The notes under the pieces were generated by a model. That model was not told the DNA's origin. It did not search any database and saw only the letters and a list, made by a program, of their open reading frames with translations. Position numbers and translations under genes: made by a program. Below, piece by piece: positions 33,877 through 42,217 of a stretch of 64,000 bases of DNA; position 1 is the first letter of the stretch, and every line of letters begins with the position of its first letter. Origin of the DNA: Bugulina stolonifera (Eukaryota; Bryozoa; Gymnolaemata; Cheilostomatida; Bugulidae); assembly GCA_935421135.1 (NCBI GenBank), contig OW285195.1:372001-436000 (forward strand), read 5' to 3'.

Positions 33877-33895
33877 CTCAACGATGTTAAGGAAA
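33877..33895 (+). repeat. Left terminal inverted repeat
   Basis: CTCAACGATGTTAAGGAAA. It matches the reverse complement of 61,876-61,894 at 17 of 19 positions. The first two bases are also what the satellite would have here. Confidence 0.7.
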
Positions 33896-34101
33896 CACCG
33901 GAAATTCTCCGCTTATGGATTTATCCCCACTACGTATAGGTCAAATTTGGGAGTGATCGCCCCTGATCTTGCTAATATGACGGGAGTTGTGGCATCCTTG
34001 ATCAAAACTGGTGCGAGTGGCGTAAAGCTGGTGTCTGGTGTCGAATTATTCAGGACCGGGTCTGTAAGTGGCCACCCTCGACATATTATATCAGTACTCA
34101 C
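33896..34101. other. GC-richer coding-like remnant next to the left terminus
   Basis: About 200 bp richer in GC than its flanks and open on both strands. On the plus strand a frame reads SNLGVIAPDLANMTGVV onward to a strong donor-like site TCT/GTAAGTGG at about 34,059. On the minus strand an acceptor-like CCACTTACAG precedes a frame ending ...ITPKFDLYVVGINP and a stop. Only one can be real, and I recognise neither. It could be a terminal exon of the element's own gene (minus reading) or an exon cut off by the terminus (plus reading). Confidence 0.3.
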
Positions 34102-35862
34102 TTGGAATTAGTTTCCTCCATATTTAGAAAGTTGTTTTAATGTTTAGTCCTGCTCTTATCTTGGATCCACCTGACTGTAGCAATACTGGTAGTATCCATT
34201 TTATACATCTACTGCGTAGTAGTTCTTTCATTTTTAAAATAATTTATATGTTTCCTATCCTAATATTTGTATTAATATAAATATTCTGCGTTAAAAATTC
34301 ATATTATTAGTTATTATATATAATAATAATATTATAATACCATTATACAGGATAACATGTATATCAATCCAATGCATTCAATTTAAATTTTCATTTACAT
34401 TCCAGCTAGCCAGCTAACCTAACAAATATTGTGTCGTATTAGCACCATTTGGAATTATGGTTTTCTCGGCGACATTCATTTCCTTCGTGTCTCTGTGTGA
34501 GATGATTAAATAATTGTTGAATTTTAAAACTTTCACAATTATTGTACATGTACGTGTACGTGTACCTAATTTTGGTTTACTGAAAATATAAATAAATAAA
34601 AATTTAATTATTCTAAAGTCTTGGTACGCCAGTATCCTAGGTGTTCCTTAATTTGTAGTTACACCTAGTCAGACAGTCAGACACCATTATCAGATCAATG
34701 CAAGCTTGTGGGATATAATTCAACTAGAAGAAAGCTACATGTAAAATCTTTCCTTGGTACAGCTTTATCACTGGTGATTAGGATTTGTTAAAATGTAAGC
34801 TAAGAAATGTTAGAGAAATATTAGGCAAAATTCTGAAACACAAATTGGTTCATGAAATGTGTATTTAGATATAGGAAAATTATATTTATCATTATATTAT
34901 TATAATAGGCCTACGAGTGAGGCTGCAGGGACATTCATCTATTTTTCTATTATATTCCTAACTACATGTAGTTAACAGAATAAAGAAAGACCGCAGATTG
35001 ATAGGAGAAGCAATCCAGCCTTTAACAGTTTAGACCTTTGAATTAATGAAACTGAAAATACACTCTGACACTCTCGGATCTATGACTCTGTAAGTAAAAT
35101 AATATATAATATATCACAGTTTGGGTGACATGTGTGCACACTATGTGACTCTAAAAAGCATAGTCATCTCGCTTACGGAGTTGTCTCTTCTTGAGGTTGA
35201 ATGTGATAACTCCAAAAAGATGTCATCTACATTGAACCAGTTTATTTATGTGTTATCATGCATGCTCAGTGACCCTGGATACCTAGATTTTCACAGGTAG
35301 TCCACCAATAAATATGTACAGTGCCATTAAATCAGGTGTTCAATCAGCAGTGCCTGCATTCTCAACTAAGTTGAATGCAGGAAGAAGACTTTTGAGATTT
35401 TAGTGAAAGGCTCAAGTAAAAAGATATAGTTGTACATACTTTCCTCGAAAGATTAAGCTGCTGCAAGTAGGAGTGAACACCTGGCTGACTCTGGCATTTT
35501 GAATATAGTGGAATGTACAAGATGATTGCATCAGTATCAATTTTCTGTTTCTATAATCAAACATTAAATAACTTTGTAGGTGACCTCAAATGAAGAACCT
35601 CTCATTGTTAACCTGCCAAGTATTGTAATGCACACATATACATGTACATGTAGGCCTACATGGGTGTAATTATTATTATATATTACAGTGGTACATTTCA
35701 GTGTATATATATGTACATGTACCAGTACATGTAGGTACAGTAGATGCAAGGAATATAGGCATATGCAAGTACGTTGTAGGTGTAAAAAGGCTTGTACATG
35801 TATTTATTAGCATAGAGTTCACATTCGGTGGTACATTATCATGTGTCACCTTTTACCTGTAG
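34102..35862. other. AT-rich stretch without a confident gene
   Basis: Contains poly-AT runs, TACATGTA/GTACATGTAC palindromes (34,545-34,566; 35,640-35,650; 35,712-35,735) and TAGGCCTA-type motifs. A short minus-strand open stretch near 34,440-34,500 has weak splice sites and was not called. Otherwise I see nothing. Confidence 0.6.
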
Positions 35863-36170
35863 TTGAGGAAACTTCAGTTTGACAAATAATAAGCAGAGCT
35901 AGTAGGAGAGGCAGCTGTGTATCAGCAGGGAAAGCGAGGATCACATATAGTAGAATCATCTGAGTGTGACTGGAGGTATTGGTGTCCTTCTAGTAAGAAG
36001 ATAGGAGTGGATGGAGATGGTTGTCGTCCTTACGGCATGAGGGTGTAATAGCTGCATTAATTGTTCAGTATGGTGATAAAATAGAAGTGACCCGTTTAAT
36101 ATGATTGCTGAAAAATATGTATATATGTATACAATACGGATATTATGGCTAGCATGTTTACCTGTTTTAG

Positions 36171-36390
36171 CTTATTTGAACTCTCCTGTAGACTGGAGAA
36201 TCTCTACCTACCAGAGGATAAACACAGCTGGTAGGAGAGGTAGCTGTGTATCAGCAGGGGAAGTGTCGATTACTAAAGAGCAAGGATCATATATAATAGA
36301 ATCATCTGAGTGTGACTGGAGGTATTGGTGTTCTTCTTGTGAGAGGATAGGAGTGGATGGAGGTGGTTGTCGTCCCTACGGCATGAGGAG
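36171..36390 (+). CDS. Six-Cys cassette exon, copy 1
   Basis: 220 nt and open throughout. The first cysteine is replaced by Tyr (TAT), leaving five. Ends GMR plus AG before GTAATAG. Confidence 0.5.
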
Positions 36391-36536
36391 GTAATAGATG
36401 CATTAATTGTTCAGTATGGTGATAAAATAGAAATGACCCGTTTAATATGCTTGCTGAAAGATAGCGTATTTGTGTTTATGTATATCATATATGTATATAA
36501 GATGTTTATTATGGCTAGCATGTTTACCTGTTTTAG

Positions 36537-36759
36537 CTTGTTTGAACTCTCCTGTAGACTGGAGAATCTCTACCTACCAGAGGATAAACACAGCTGGTAG
36601 GAGAGGTAGTTGTGTATCAGCAGGGGAAGTGTCAATCACTAAAGACCGATGATCATATATTATAGTAGAATCATCTGAGTGTGACTGAAAATATTGGTGT
36701 CCTTCTTGTGAGAGGATAGGAGTGGATGGAGATGGTTGTCGTTTCTACGGCATGAGGAG
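36537..36759 (+). pseudogene. Six-Cys cassette exon, copy 2 (broken)
   Basis: 223 nt. A stop (TGA) after ITKDR and a 3-nt insertion (TATTATAG) interrupt the frame. Splice sites are intact. Confidence 0.55.
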
Positions 36760-36917
36760 GTAATAGATGCATTAATTGTTCAGTATGGTGATGAAATAGA
36801 AGTGACCCGTTTAATATGATTGCTTAAAGATAGCGTATTTGTGTATACATGTATGTACTGTATATTATATATGTATATAATATGTATATTATGGTTAGCA
36901 CGTTTTACCTGTTCTAG

Positions 36918-37137
36918 CTTGCTTGAGCTCTCCTGTAGACTGGAGAATCCCTACCTACCAGAAGATAAACACAGCTGGTAGGAGAGGTAGCTGTGTATCA
37001 GCAGGGGAAGTGTCGATTACTAAAGAGCGAGGATCATATATAGTAGAATCATCTGAGTGTGACTGGAGGTATTGGTGTCCTTCTTGTGAGAGGATAGGAG
37101 TGGATGGAGGTGGTTGTCGTTCCTACGGCAATAGGAG
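36918..37137 (+). CDS. Six-Cys cassette exon, copy 3
   Basis: 220 nt, open, all six cysteines present, acceptor TTACCTGTTCTAG and donor AGGAG/GTAATAG. A good reference copy for the module. Confidence 0.55.
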
Positions 37138-37286
37138 GTAATAGCTGCAATAATTGTTCAGTATGGTGATAAAATAGAAATGACCCGTTTGATATGATTG
37201 CTGAAAGATAGCCTATATGTGTACATGTACATTATATTATATCTTGTTATGTATATAATATGGCTAGCATGTTTTACATGTTCTAG

Positions 37287-37505
37287 CTTGCTTGAGCTCT
37301 CCTGTAGACTGGAGAATCCCTACCTACCAGAGGATAAACACAGCTGGTAGGAGAGGTAGCTGTGTATCAGCAGGGGAAGTGTCGATTACTAAAGAGCAAG
37401 GATCATAATAGTAGCATCATCTGAGTGTGACTGAAAATATTGGTGTCCTTCTTGTGAGAGGATAGGAGTGGATGGAGGTGGTTGTCGTCCCTACGGCATG
37501 AGGAG
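37287..37505 (+). pseudogene. Six-Cys cassette exon, copy 4 (broken)
   Basis: 219 nt. A one-base loss in GGATCATAATAGTAGC shifts the frame and exposes a stop. Confidence 0.55.
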
Positions 37506-37656
37506 GTAATAGATGCATTAATTGTTCAGTATGGTGATAAAATAGAAGTGACCCGTTTAATATGATTGCTGAAAGATAGCGTATTTGTGTATATGTACTG
37601 TATATTATATATGTATATAATATGGATATTATGGCTAGCACGTTTACCTGTTTTAG

Positions 37657-37883
37657 CTTATTTGAACTCTCTTGTAGACTGGAGAATCTCTACCTACCAG
37701 AGGATAAACATAGGTAGCTGGTAGGAGAGGTAGTTGTGTATCAGCAGGGGAAGTGTCAATCACTAAAGACCGAGGATCATATATTATAGTAGAATCATCT
37801 GAGTGTGACTGAAAATATTGGTGTCCTTCTTGTGAGAGGATAGGAGTGGATGGAGGTGGTTGTCGTCCCTACGGCATGAGGAG
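37657..37883 (+). pseudogene. Six-Cys cassette exon, copy 5 (broken)
   Basis: 227 nt. Extra bases after GATAAACATAGG bring TAG into frame. The first Cys is also Tyr, as in copy 1. Confidence 0.55.
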
Positions 37884-38035
37884 GTAATAGATGCATTAAT
37901 TGTTCAGTATGGTGATAAAATAGAAGTGATCCGTTTAATATGATTGCTGAAAGATAGCGTATTTGTGTATATGTACTGTATATTATATATGTATATAATA
38001 TGTATATTATGGCTAGCATGTTTTACCTGTTTTAG

Positions 38036-38255
38036 ATTGTTTGAACTCTCTTGTAGACTGGACAACATCTACTTACCAGAGGATAAACACAGCTGGTAGG
38101 AGAGGTAGCTGTGTATCAGCAGGGGAAGAGTCGATCACTAAAGAGCGAGGATCATATATAGTAGAATCATCTGAGTGTGACTGGAGGTATTGGTGTCCTT
38201 CTTGTGAGAGGATAGGAGTGGATGAAGGTGGTTGTCGTTCCTACGGCAATAGGAG
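38036..38255 (+). CDS. Six-Cys cassette exon, copy 6
   Basis: 220 nt, open, six cysteines. Diverged around residues 9-12 (DWTTSTYQ rather than DWRIPTYQ). Confidence 0.55.
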
Positions 38256-38407
38256 GTAATAGATGCTTTAATTGTTCAGTATGGTGATAAAATAGAAGTG
38301 ACCCGTTTAATATGATTGCTGAAAGATAGCGTATTTGTGTATATGTACTGTATATTATATATGTATATAATATGTATATTATGGCTAGCATGTTTTACCT
38401 GTTTTAG

Positions 38408-38627
38408 ATTGTTTGAACTCTCCTGTAGACTGCAGAATCCCTACCTACCAGAGGATAAACACAACTGGTAGGAGAGGTAGCTGTGTATCAGCAGGGGAAA
38501 TGTCGATTACTAAAGAGCAAGGATCATATATAGTAGAATCATCTCAGTGTGACTGGGGGTATTGGTGTCCTTCTTGTGAGAGGATAGGAGTGGATGGAGG
38601 TGGTTGTCGTCCCTACGGCATTAAGAG
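38408..38627 (+). CDS. Six-Cys cassette exon, copy 7
   Basis: 220 nt and open. Six standard cysteines plus a seventh where Trp is usual (VDC for VDW). Shared with copy 9, so these two are recent duplicates. Confidence 0.55.
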
Positions 38628-38785
38628 GTAATAGATGCATTAATTGTTCAGTATGGTGATAAAATAGAAATGACCCGTTTATTATGATTGCTGAAAAATA
38701 GCATATATGTGTACATGTACATTATATTATATATTGTTATGTATATAATATGTATATTATGCCTAACATGTTTTACCTGTTCTAG

Positions 38786-39005
38786 TTTGCTTGAGCTCTC
38801 CTGTGGACTGGAGAATCCCTACTTACCAGAGGGTAAACACAGCTGGTAGGAGAGGTAGCTGTGTGTCAGCAGGGGAAGTGCCAATCATTAAATAGCGAGG
38901 ATCACATATAGTAGAATCATCTGAGTGTGACTGGAAGTATTGGTGTTCTTCTTGTGGGAGGATAGGAGTGGATGGAGGTGGTTGTCGTCCCTACGGCAAT
39001 AGGAG
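38786..39005 (+). pseudogene. Six-Cys cassette exon, copy 8 (stop)
   Basis: 220 nt with correct splice sites, but an in-frame TAG (ATCATTAAATAG) lies in the middle. Copy 13 carries a similar stop at the same place. Confidence 0.55.
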
Positions 39006-39157
39006 GTAATAGATGCTTTAATTGTTCAGTATGGTGATAAAATAGAAGTGACCCGTTTAATATGATTGCTGAAAGATAGCGTATTTGTGTATATGTACTG
39101 TATATTATATATGTATATAATATGTATATTATGGCTAGCATGTTTTACCTGTTTTAG

Positions 39158-39377
39158 ATTGTTTGAACTCTCCTGTAGACTGCAGAATCCCTACCTACCA
39201 GAGGATAAACACAACTGGTAGGAGAGGTAGCTGTGTATCAGCAGGGGAAATGTCGATTACTAAAGAGCAAGGATCATATATAGTAGAATCATCTCAGTGT
39301 GACTGGGGGTATTGGTGTCCTTCTTGTGAGAGGATAGGAGTGGATGAAGGTGGTTGTCGTTCCTACAGCAATAGGAG
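39158..39377 (+). CDS. Six-Cys cassette exon, copy 9
   Basis: 220 nt and open. Near-identical to copy 7, including the extra Cys, with a diverged C-terminal stretch (DEGGCRSY). Confidence 0.55.
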
Positions 39378-39528
39378 GTAATAGATGCATTAATTGTTCA
39401 GTATGGTGATAAAATAGAAGTGACACGTTTAATATGATTGCTGAAAGATAGCGTATTTGTGTATATGTACTGTATATTATATATGTATATAATATGGATA
39501 TTATGGCTAGCATGTTTACCGGTTTTAG

Positions 39529-39748
39529 CTTGCTTGAACCCTTCTGTAGACTGGAGAATCTCTACCTACCAGAGGACAAACACAACTGGTAGGAGAGGTA
39601 GTTGTGTATCAGCAGGGGAAGTGTCAATCGCTAAAGACCGAGGATCATATATAGTAGAATTATCTGAGTGTGACTGGAACTATTGGTGTCCTTCTTGTGA
39701 GAGGATAGGAGTGGATGGAGGTGGTTGTCGTTCCTACGGCATGAGGAG
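39529..39748 (+). CDS. Six-Cys cassette exon, copy 10
   Basis: 220 nt, open, six cysteines. Last copy of the first block; array similarity stops shortly after its donor, near 39,765. Confidence 0.55.
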
Positions 39749-39935
39749 GTAATAGCTGCATGACTAGTCTTGCATGTAATACACCAACCTATTTATATGT
39801 TTGCTTACAACTACGCTGTATTTAGCTATATCAGTTACCATAATTTTAATTCTGTGCCATTTAATGTCTCGGTTCCTCACTTTGAATGATCGAGACTTGA
39901 GATGATCTACTGTCTGGGAGAGAAACACCTTTTAG

Positions 39936-40071
39936 TGGAAATGCTCTTTGAAGAATGCAGGAGAGTGGAGAACTTTGTTGTTTGAGTGTGGTGGCACTGG
40001 TAAGAACAGAGCAGCAAAATGCAAATTCTCAGTTGTAAATGAGGTTGTAAATAATTTACCATGTGAAAATG
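39936..40071 (+). CDS. TSR-like (thrombospondin type 1) exon
   Basis: Acceptor AACACCTTTTAG, 136 nt open, donor AATG/GTAAGATA. The 45-residue frame starts WKCSLKNAGEW and contains CGGTGKNRAAKC followed by LPCEN, matching the CGG-x-R-x-C core and final Cys of thrombospondin type 1 repeats, which are extracellular adhesion modules. A TAG at the acceptor fixes the 5' limit. The exon leaves one base over, and the cassette exons need exactly one, so TSR to copies 11-14 is in phase, as is TSR to the candidate exon at 40,263. The Trp pattern is atypical, so the family call is moderate. Confidence 0.45.
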
Positions 40072-40262
40072 GTAAGATAATAAAAATATGTTACAGAATA
40101 TAATAATTATATTAAGCTAATAGAACTGCAACATAACAAAAAAGTCAAATGTTGCGTTGTGTATTGCTGAAAGAAGGAAGTTGAATTAGTTCCCCAGAAG
40201 CTACCAAAGGAAGGTGTGGAAAATTTGTGTGGTAAACTGAACAATAGATTTACCTTTGTAAG
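40072..40262. other. Putative intron after the TSR-like exon
   Basis: AT-rich with no coding signal. It opens with GTAAGATA and ends with TTTACCTTTGTAAG. Confidence 0.4.
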
Positions 40263-40378
40263 GCTCAAGCTGGATGTTGATGTGTGCAGCAGATAGTTCA
40301 GTCAGAGTGACTGTGGCCCAAAACCTAGGAGCAGATATCACAATAGAAAGCTTTGAATGGCTTTGGCTGTCCTACAAG
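40263..40378 (+). CDS. Candidate internal exon (unknown family)
   Basis: Acceptor TTTACCTTTGTAAG and donor-like CTACAA/GTATAA (weak). Entering with two bases, it is in phase with the TSR-like exon and encodes 38 residues including VRVTVAQNLGADITIESFEW. Not recognised. The splice donor is the weakest point. Confidence 0.3.
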
Positions 40379-40856
40379 TATAATATATAGCACATTTGTG
40401 AATGTGCAATCCTTTACTGTACTAAAACCTTTAACTGTTCTGATTAGTAAAAGGAAAATGAACAATTTTACACAAAGTATATTTGTTTATTAATTTCTTA
40501 CTTCTATATTCCTGGAATTGCCATCTTTCTAATCGTTATTTACAGTCACTGTACATTGCTTCTTATACTGTCTGATAAACAATCCTTATATGCACTGTAT
40601 ATATTAAATGATTGTGCACAATATCATTGAGTGGTCATATTGAACTCGAATTTGGAATGAAAAATCAAGACTGGATATATACACAACACAAACACCAAAG
40701 AGTGAGAACCTTTAGCTAGACATTCCTTCCTGGAGTTCCCCGCTTAAATCATTATACTATACAGCATCCTCATTTTCATGTTCCTATCGTTTGAAAACTT
40801 CCCTTGCTAATATACATGTGAATGCAGAATATACCTGTAACATTTTCAATAATCAA
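40379..40856. other. AT-rich spacer before the second cassette block
   Basis: No coding signal or repeat recognised. The cassette array resumes abruptly at about 40,857. Confidence 0.5.
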
Positions 40857-40872
40857 GTTTCACCTGTTCTAG

Positions 40873-41092
40873 CTTGCCTGAACTCTCCGGTAGACTGGAG
40901 AATCCCTACCTACCAGAGGATAAACACAGCTGGTAGGAGAGGTAGCTGTGTATCAGCAGGGGAAGAGTCGATTACTAAAGAGCGAGGATCATATATAGTA
41001 GAATCATCTGAGTGTGACTGTAGGTATTGGTGTCCTTCTTGTGAGAGGATAGGAGTGGATGGAGGTGGTTGTCGTTCCTACGGCATGAGGAG
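40873..41092 (+). CDS. Six-Cys cassette exon, copy 11
   Basis: 220 nt, open, six cysteines. First copy of the second block, downstream of the TSR-like exon and in phase with it. Confidence 0.55.
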
Positions 41093-41241
41093 GTAATAGC
41101 CGCAATAATTGTTCAGCATGGTGATAAAATAGAAATGACCCGTTTATGATGATTGCTGAAAGATAGCCTATATGTGTACATGTACATTATATTATATCTT
41201 GTTATGTATATAATATGGCTAGCATGTTTTACATGTTCTAG

Positions 41242-41461
41242 CTTGCTTGAGCTCTCCTGTAGACTGGAGAATCCCTACCTACCAGAGGATAGACACAGCT
41301 GTTAGGAGAGGTAGCTGTGTATCAGCAGGGGAAATGTCGATTTCTAAAGAGCAAGGATCATATATAGTAGAATCATCTAAGTGTGACTGGAAATATTGGT
41401 GTCCTTCTAGTGAGAGGATAGGAGTGGATGGAGGTGGTTGTCGTCCTTACGACATTGAAAG
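41242..41461 (+). CDS. Six-Cys cassette exon, copy 12
   Basis: 220 nt and open, but Cys5 is Ser (CPSS for CPSC) and the donor context is AAAG/GTAATAG. Confidence 0.5.
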
Positions 41462-41607
41462 GTAATAGCTGCAATAATTGTTCAGCATGGTGATGAAATA
41501 GAAATGACCTGTTTAATATGATTGCTGAAAGATAGCGTATTTGTGTTTATGTATATTATATATGTATATAATATGTTTATTATGGCTAGCATGTTTACCT
41601 GTTTTAG

Positions 41608-41827
41608 CTTGCTTGAACCCTTCTGTAGACTGGAGAATCCCTACCTACCAGAGGGTAAACACAGCTGGTACGAGAGGTGGCTGTGTATCAGCAGGGGAAG
41701 TGCCAATCAATAAATAGCGAGGATCACATATAGTAGAATCATCTGAGTGTGACTGGAGGTATTGGTGTCCTTCTTGTGAGAGGATAGGAGTGGATGGAGG
41801 TGGTTGTCGTCCCTACGGCATGAGGAG
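41608..41827 (+). pseudogene. Six-Cys cassette exon, copy 13 (stop)
   Basis: 220 nt with good splice sites. An in-frame TAG (AATAAATAG) interrupts it, at the same place as in copy 8. Confidence 0.55.
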
Positions 41828-41974
41828 GTAATAGCTGCAATAATTGTTCAGTATGGTGATAAAATAGAACTGACCCGTTTATTTTGATTGCTGAAAGATA
41901 GCAAATATGTGTACATGTACATTATATTATATATTGTTATGTATATTATGGCTAGCATGTTTTACCTGTTCTAG

Positions 41975-42194
41975 CTTGCTTGAGCTCTCCTGTAGACTGG
42001 AAAATCCCTACCTACCAGAAGATAAACACAGCTGGTAGGAGAGGTAGCTGTGTATCAGCAGGGGAAGTGTCGATTACTAAAGAGCAAGGATCATATATAG
42101 TAGAATCATCTGAGTGTGACTGGAGGTATTGGTGTCCTTCTTGTGAGAGGATAGGAGTGGATGGAGGTGGTTGTCGTTCCTACGGCATGAGGAG
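41975..42194 (+). CDS. Six-Cys cassette exon, copy 14
   Basis: 220 nt, open, six cysteines. Its downstream intron sequence ends at about 42,328, inside the minus-strand zinc-motif gene. No plus-strand exon in the needed phase is convincing downstream. Confidence 0.55.
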
Positions 42195-42217
42195 GTAATA
42201 GATGCATTAATTGTTCA

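Larger units (their letters stand above)
1..33878. repeat. Satellite array 1: 9-bp motif with higher-order structure
   Basis: The whole stretch consists of variants of CATTCTATG and its reverse complement CATAGAATG, commonly meeting head to head as GCATTCTATGCATAGAAT. Because the unit is 9 bp and free of stop codons in several frames, both strands show long spurious reading frames. Landmark variants recur and mark higher-order units, for example CTTATAATTCTATATC (near 387, 3157, 4909, 8965, 13829, 17335, 25568, 32368) and TTTATCACAAAGAATGC (near 1033, 3807, 5447, 10907, 12181). No unrelated DNA interrupts the array before 33,878. Nothing shows whether it is centromeric, subtelomeric or interstitial. 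Confidence 0.97.

Noticed and set aside
1..33878. CRISPR-like or direct-repeat/spacer array
   Set aside because: There are no unique spacers; the whole stretch is variants of one 9-bp motif.
1..33878. Telomeric repeat
   Set aside because: The unit is not a G-rich telomere motif and has no strand asymmetry.
6..33939. Dozens of long Cys/Ile-rich or Met/His-rich reading frames on both strands (up to about 400 codons)
   Set aside because: They follow from a stop-free 9-bp repeat, occur in overlapping frames on both strands, vary only with copy number and show no domain. They are repeat artefacts.
35564..35749. Minus-strand 61-codon frame
   Set aside because: Composed largely of GTACATGTA-type palindromic words; no coding signal.
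40000..40032. 33-nt intron inside the TSR-like exon (GTAAGAACAG...AATTCTCAG)
   Set aside because: The length is a multiple of three and the frame reads through with the R and C expected of the TSR pattern, so it is treated as coding.
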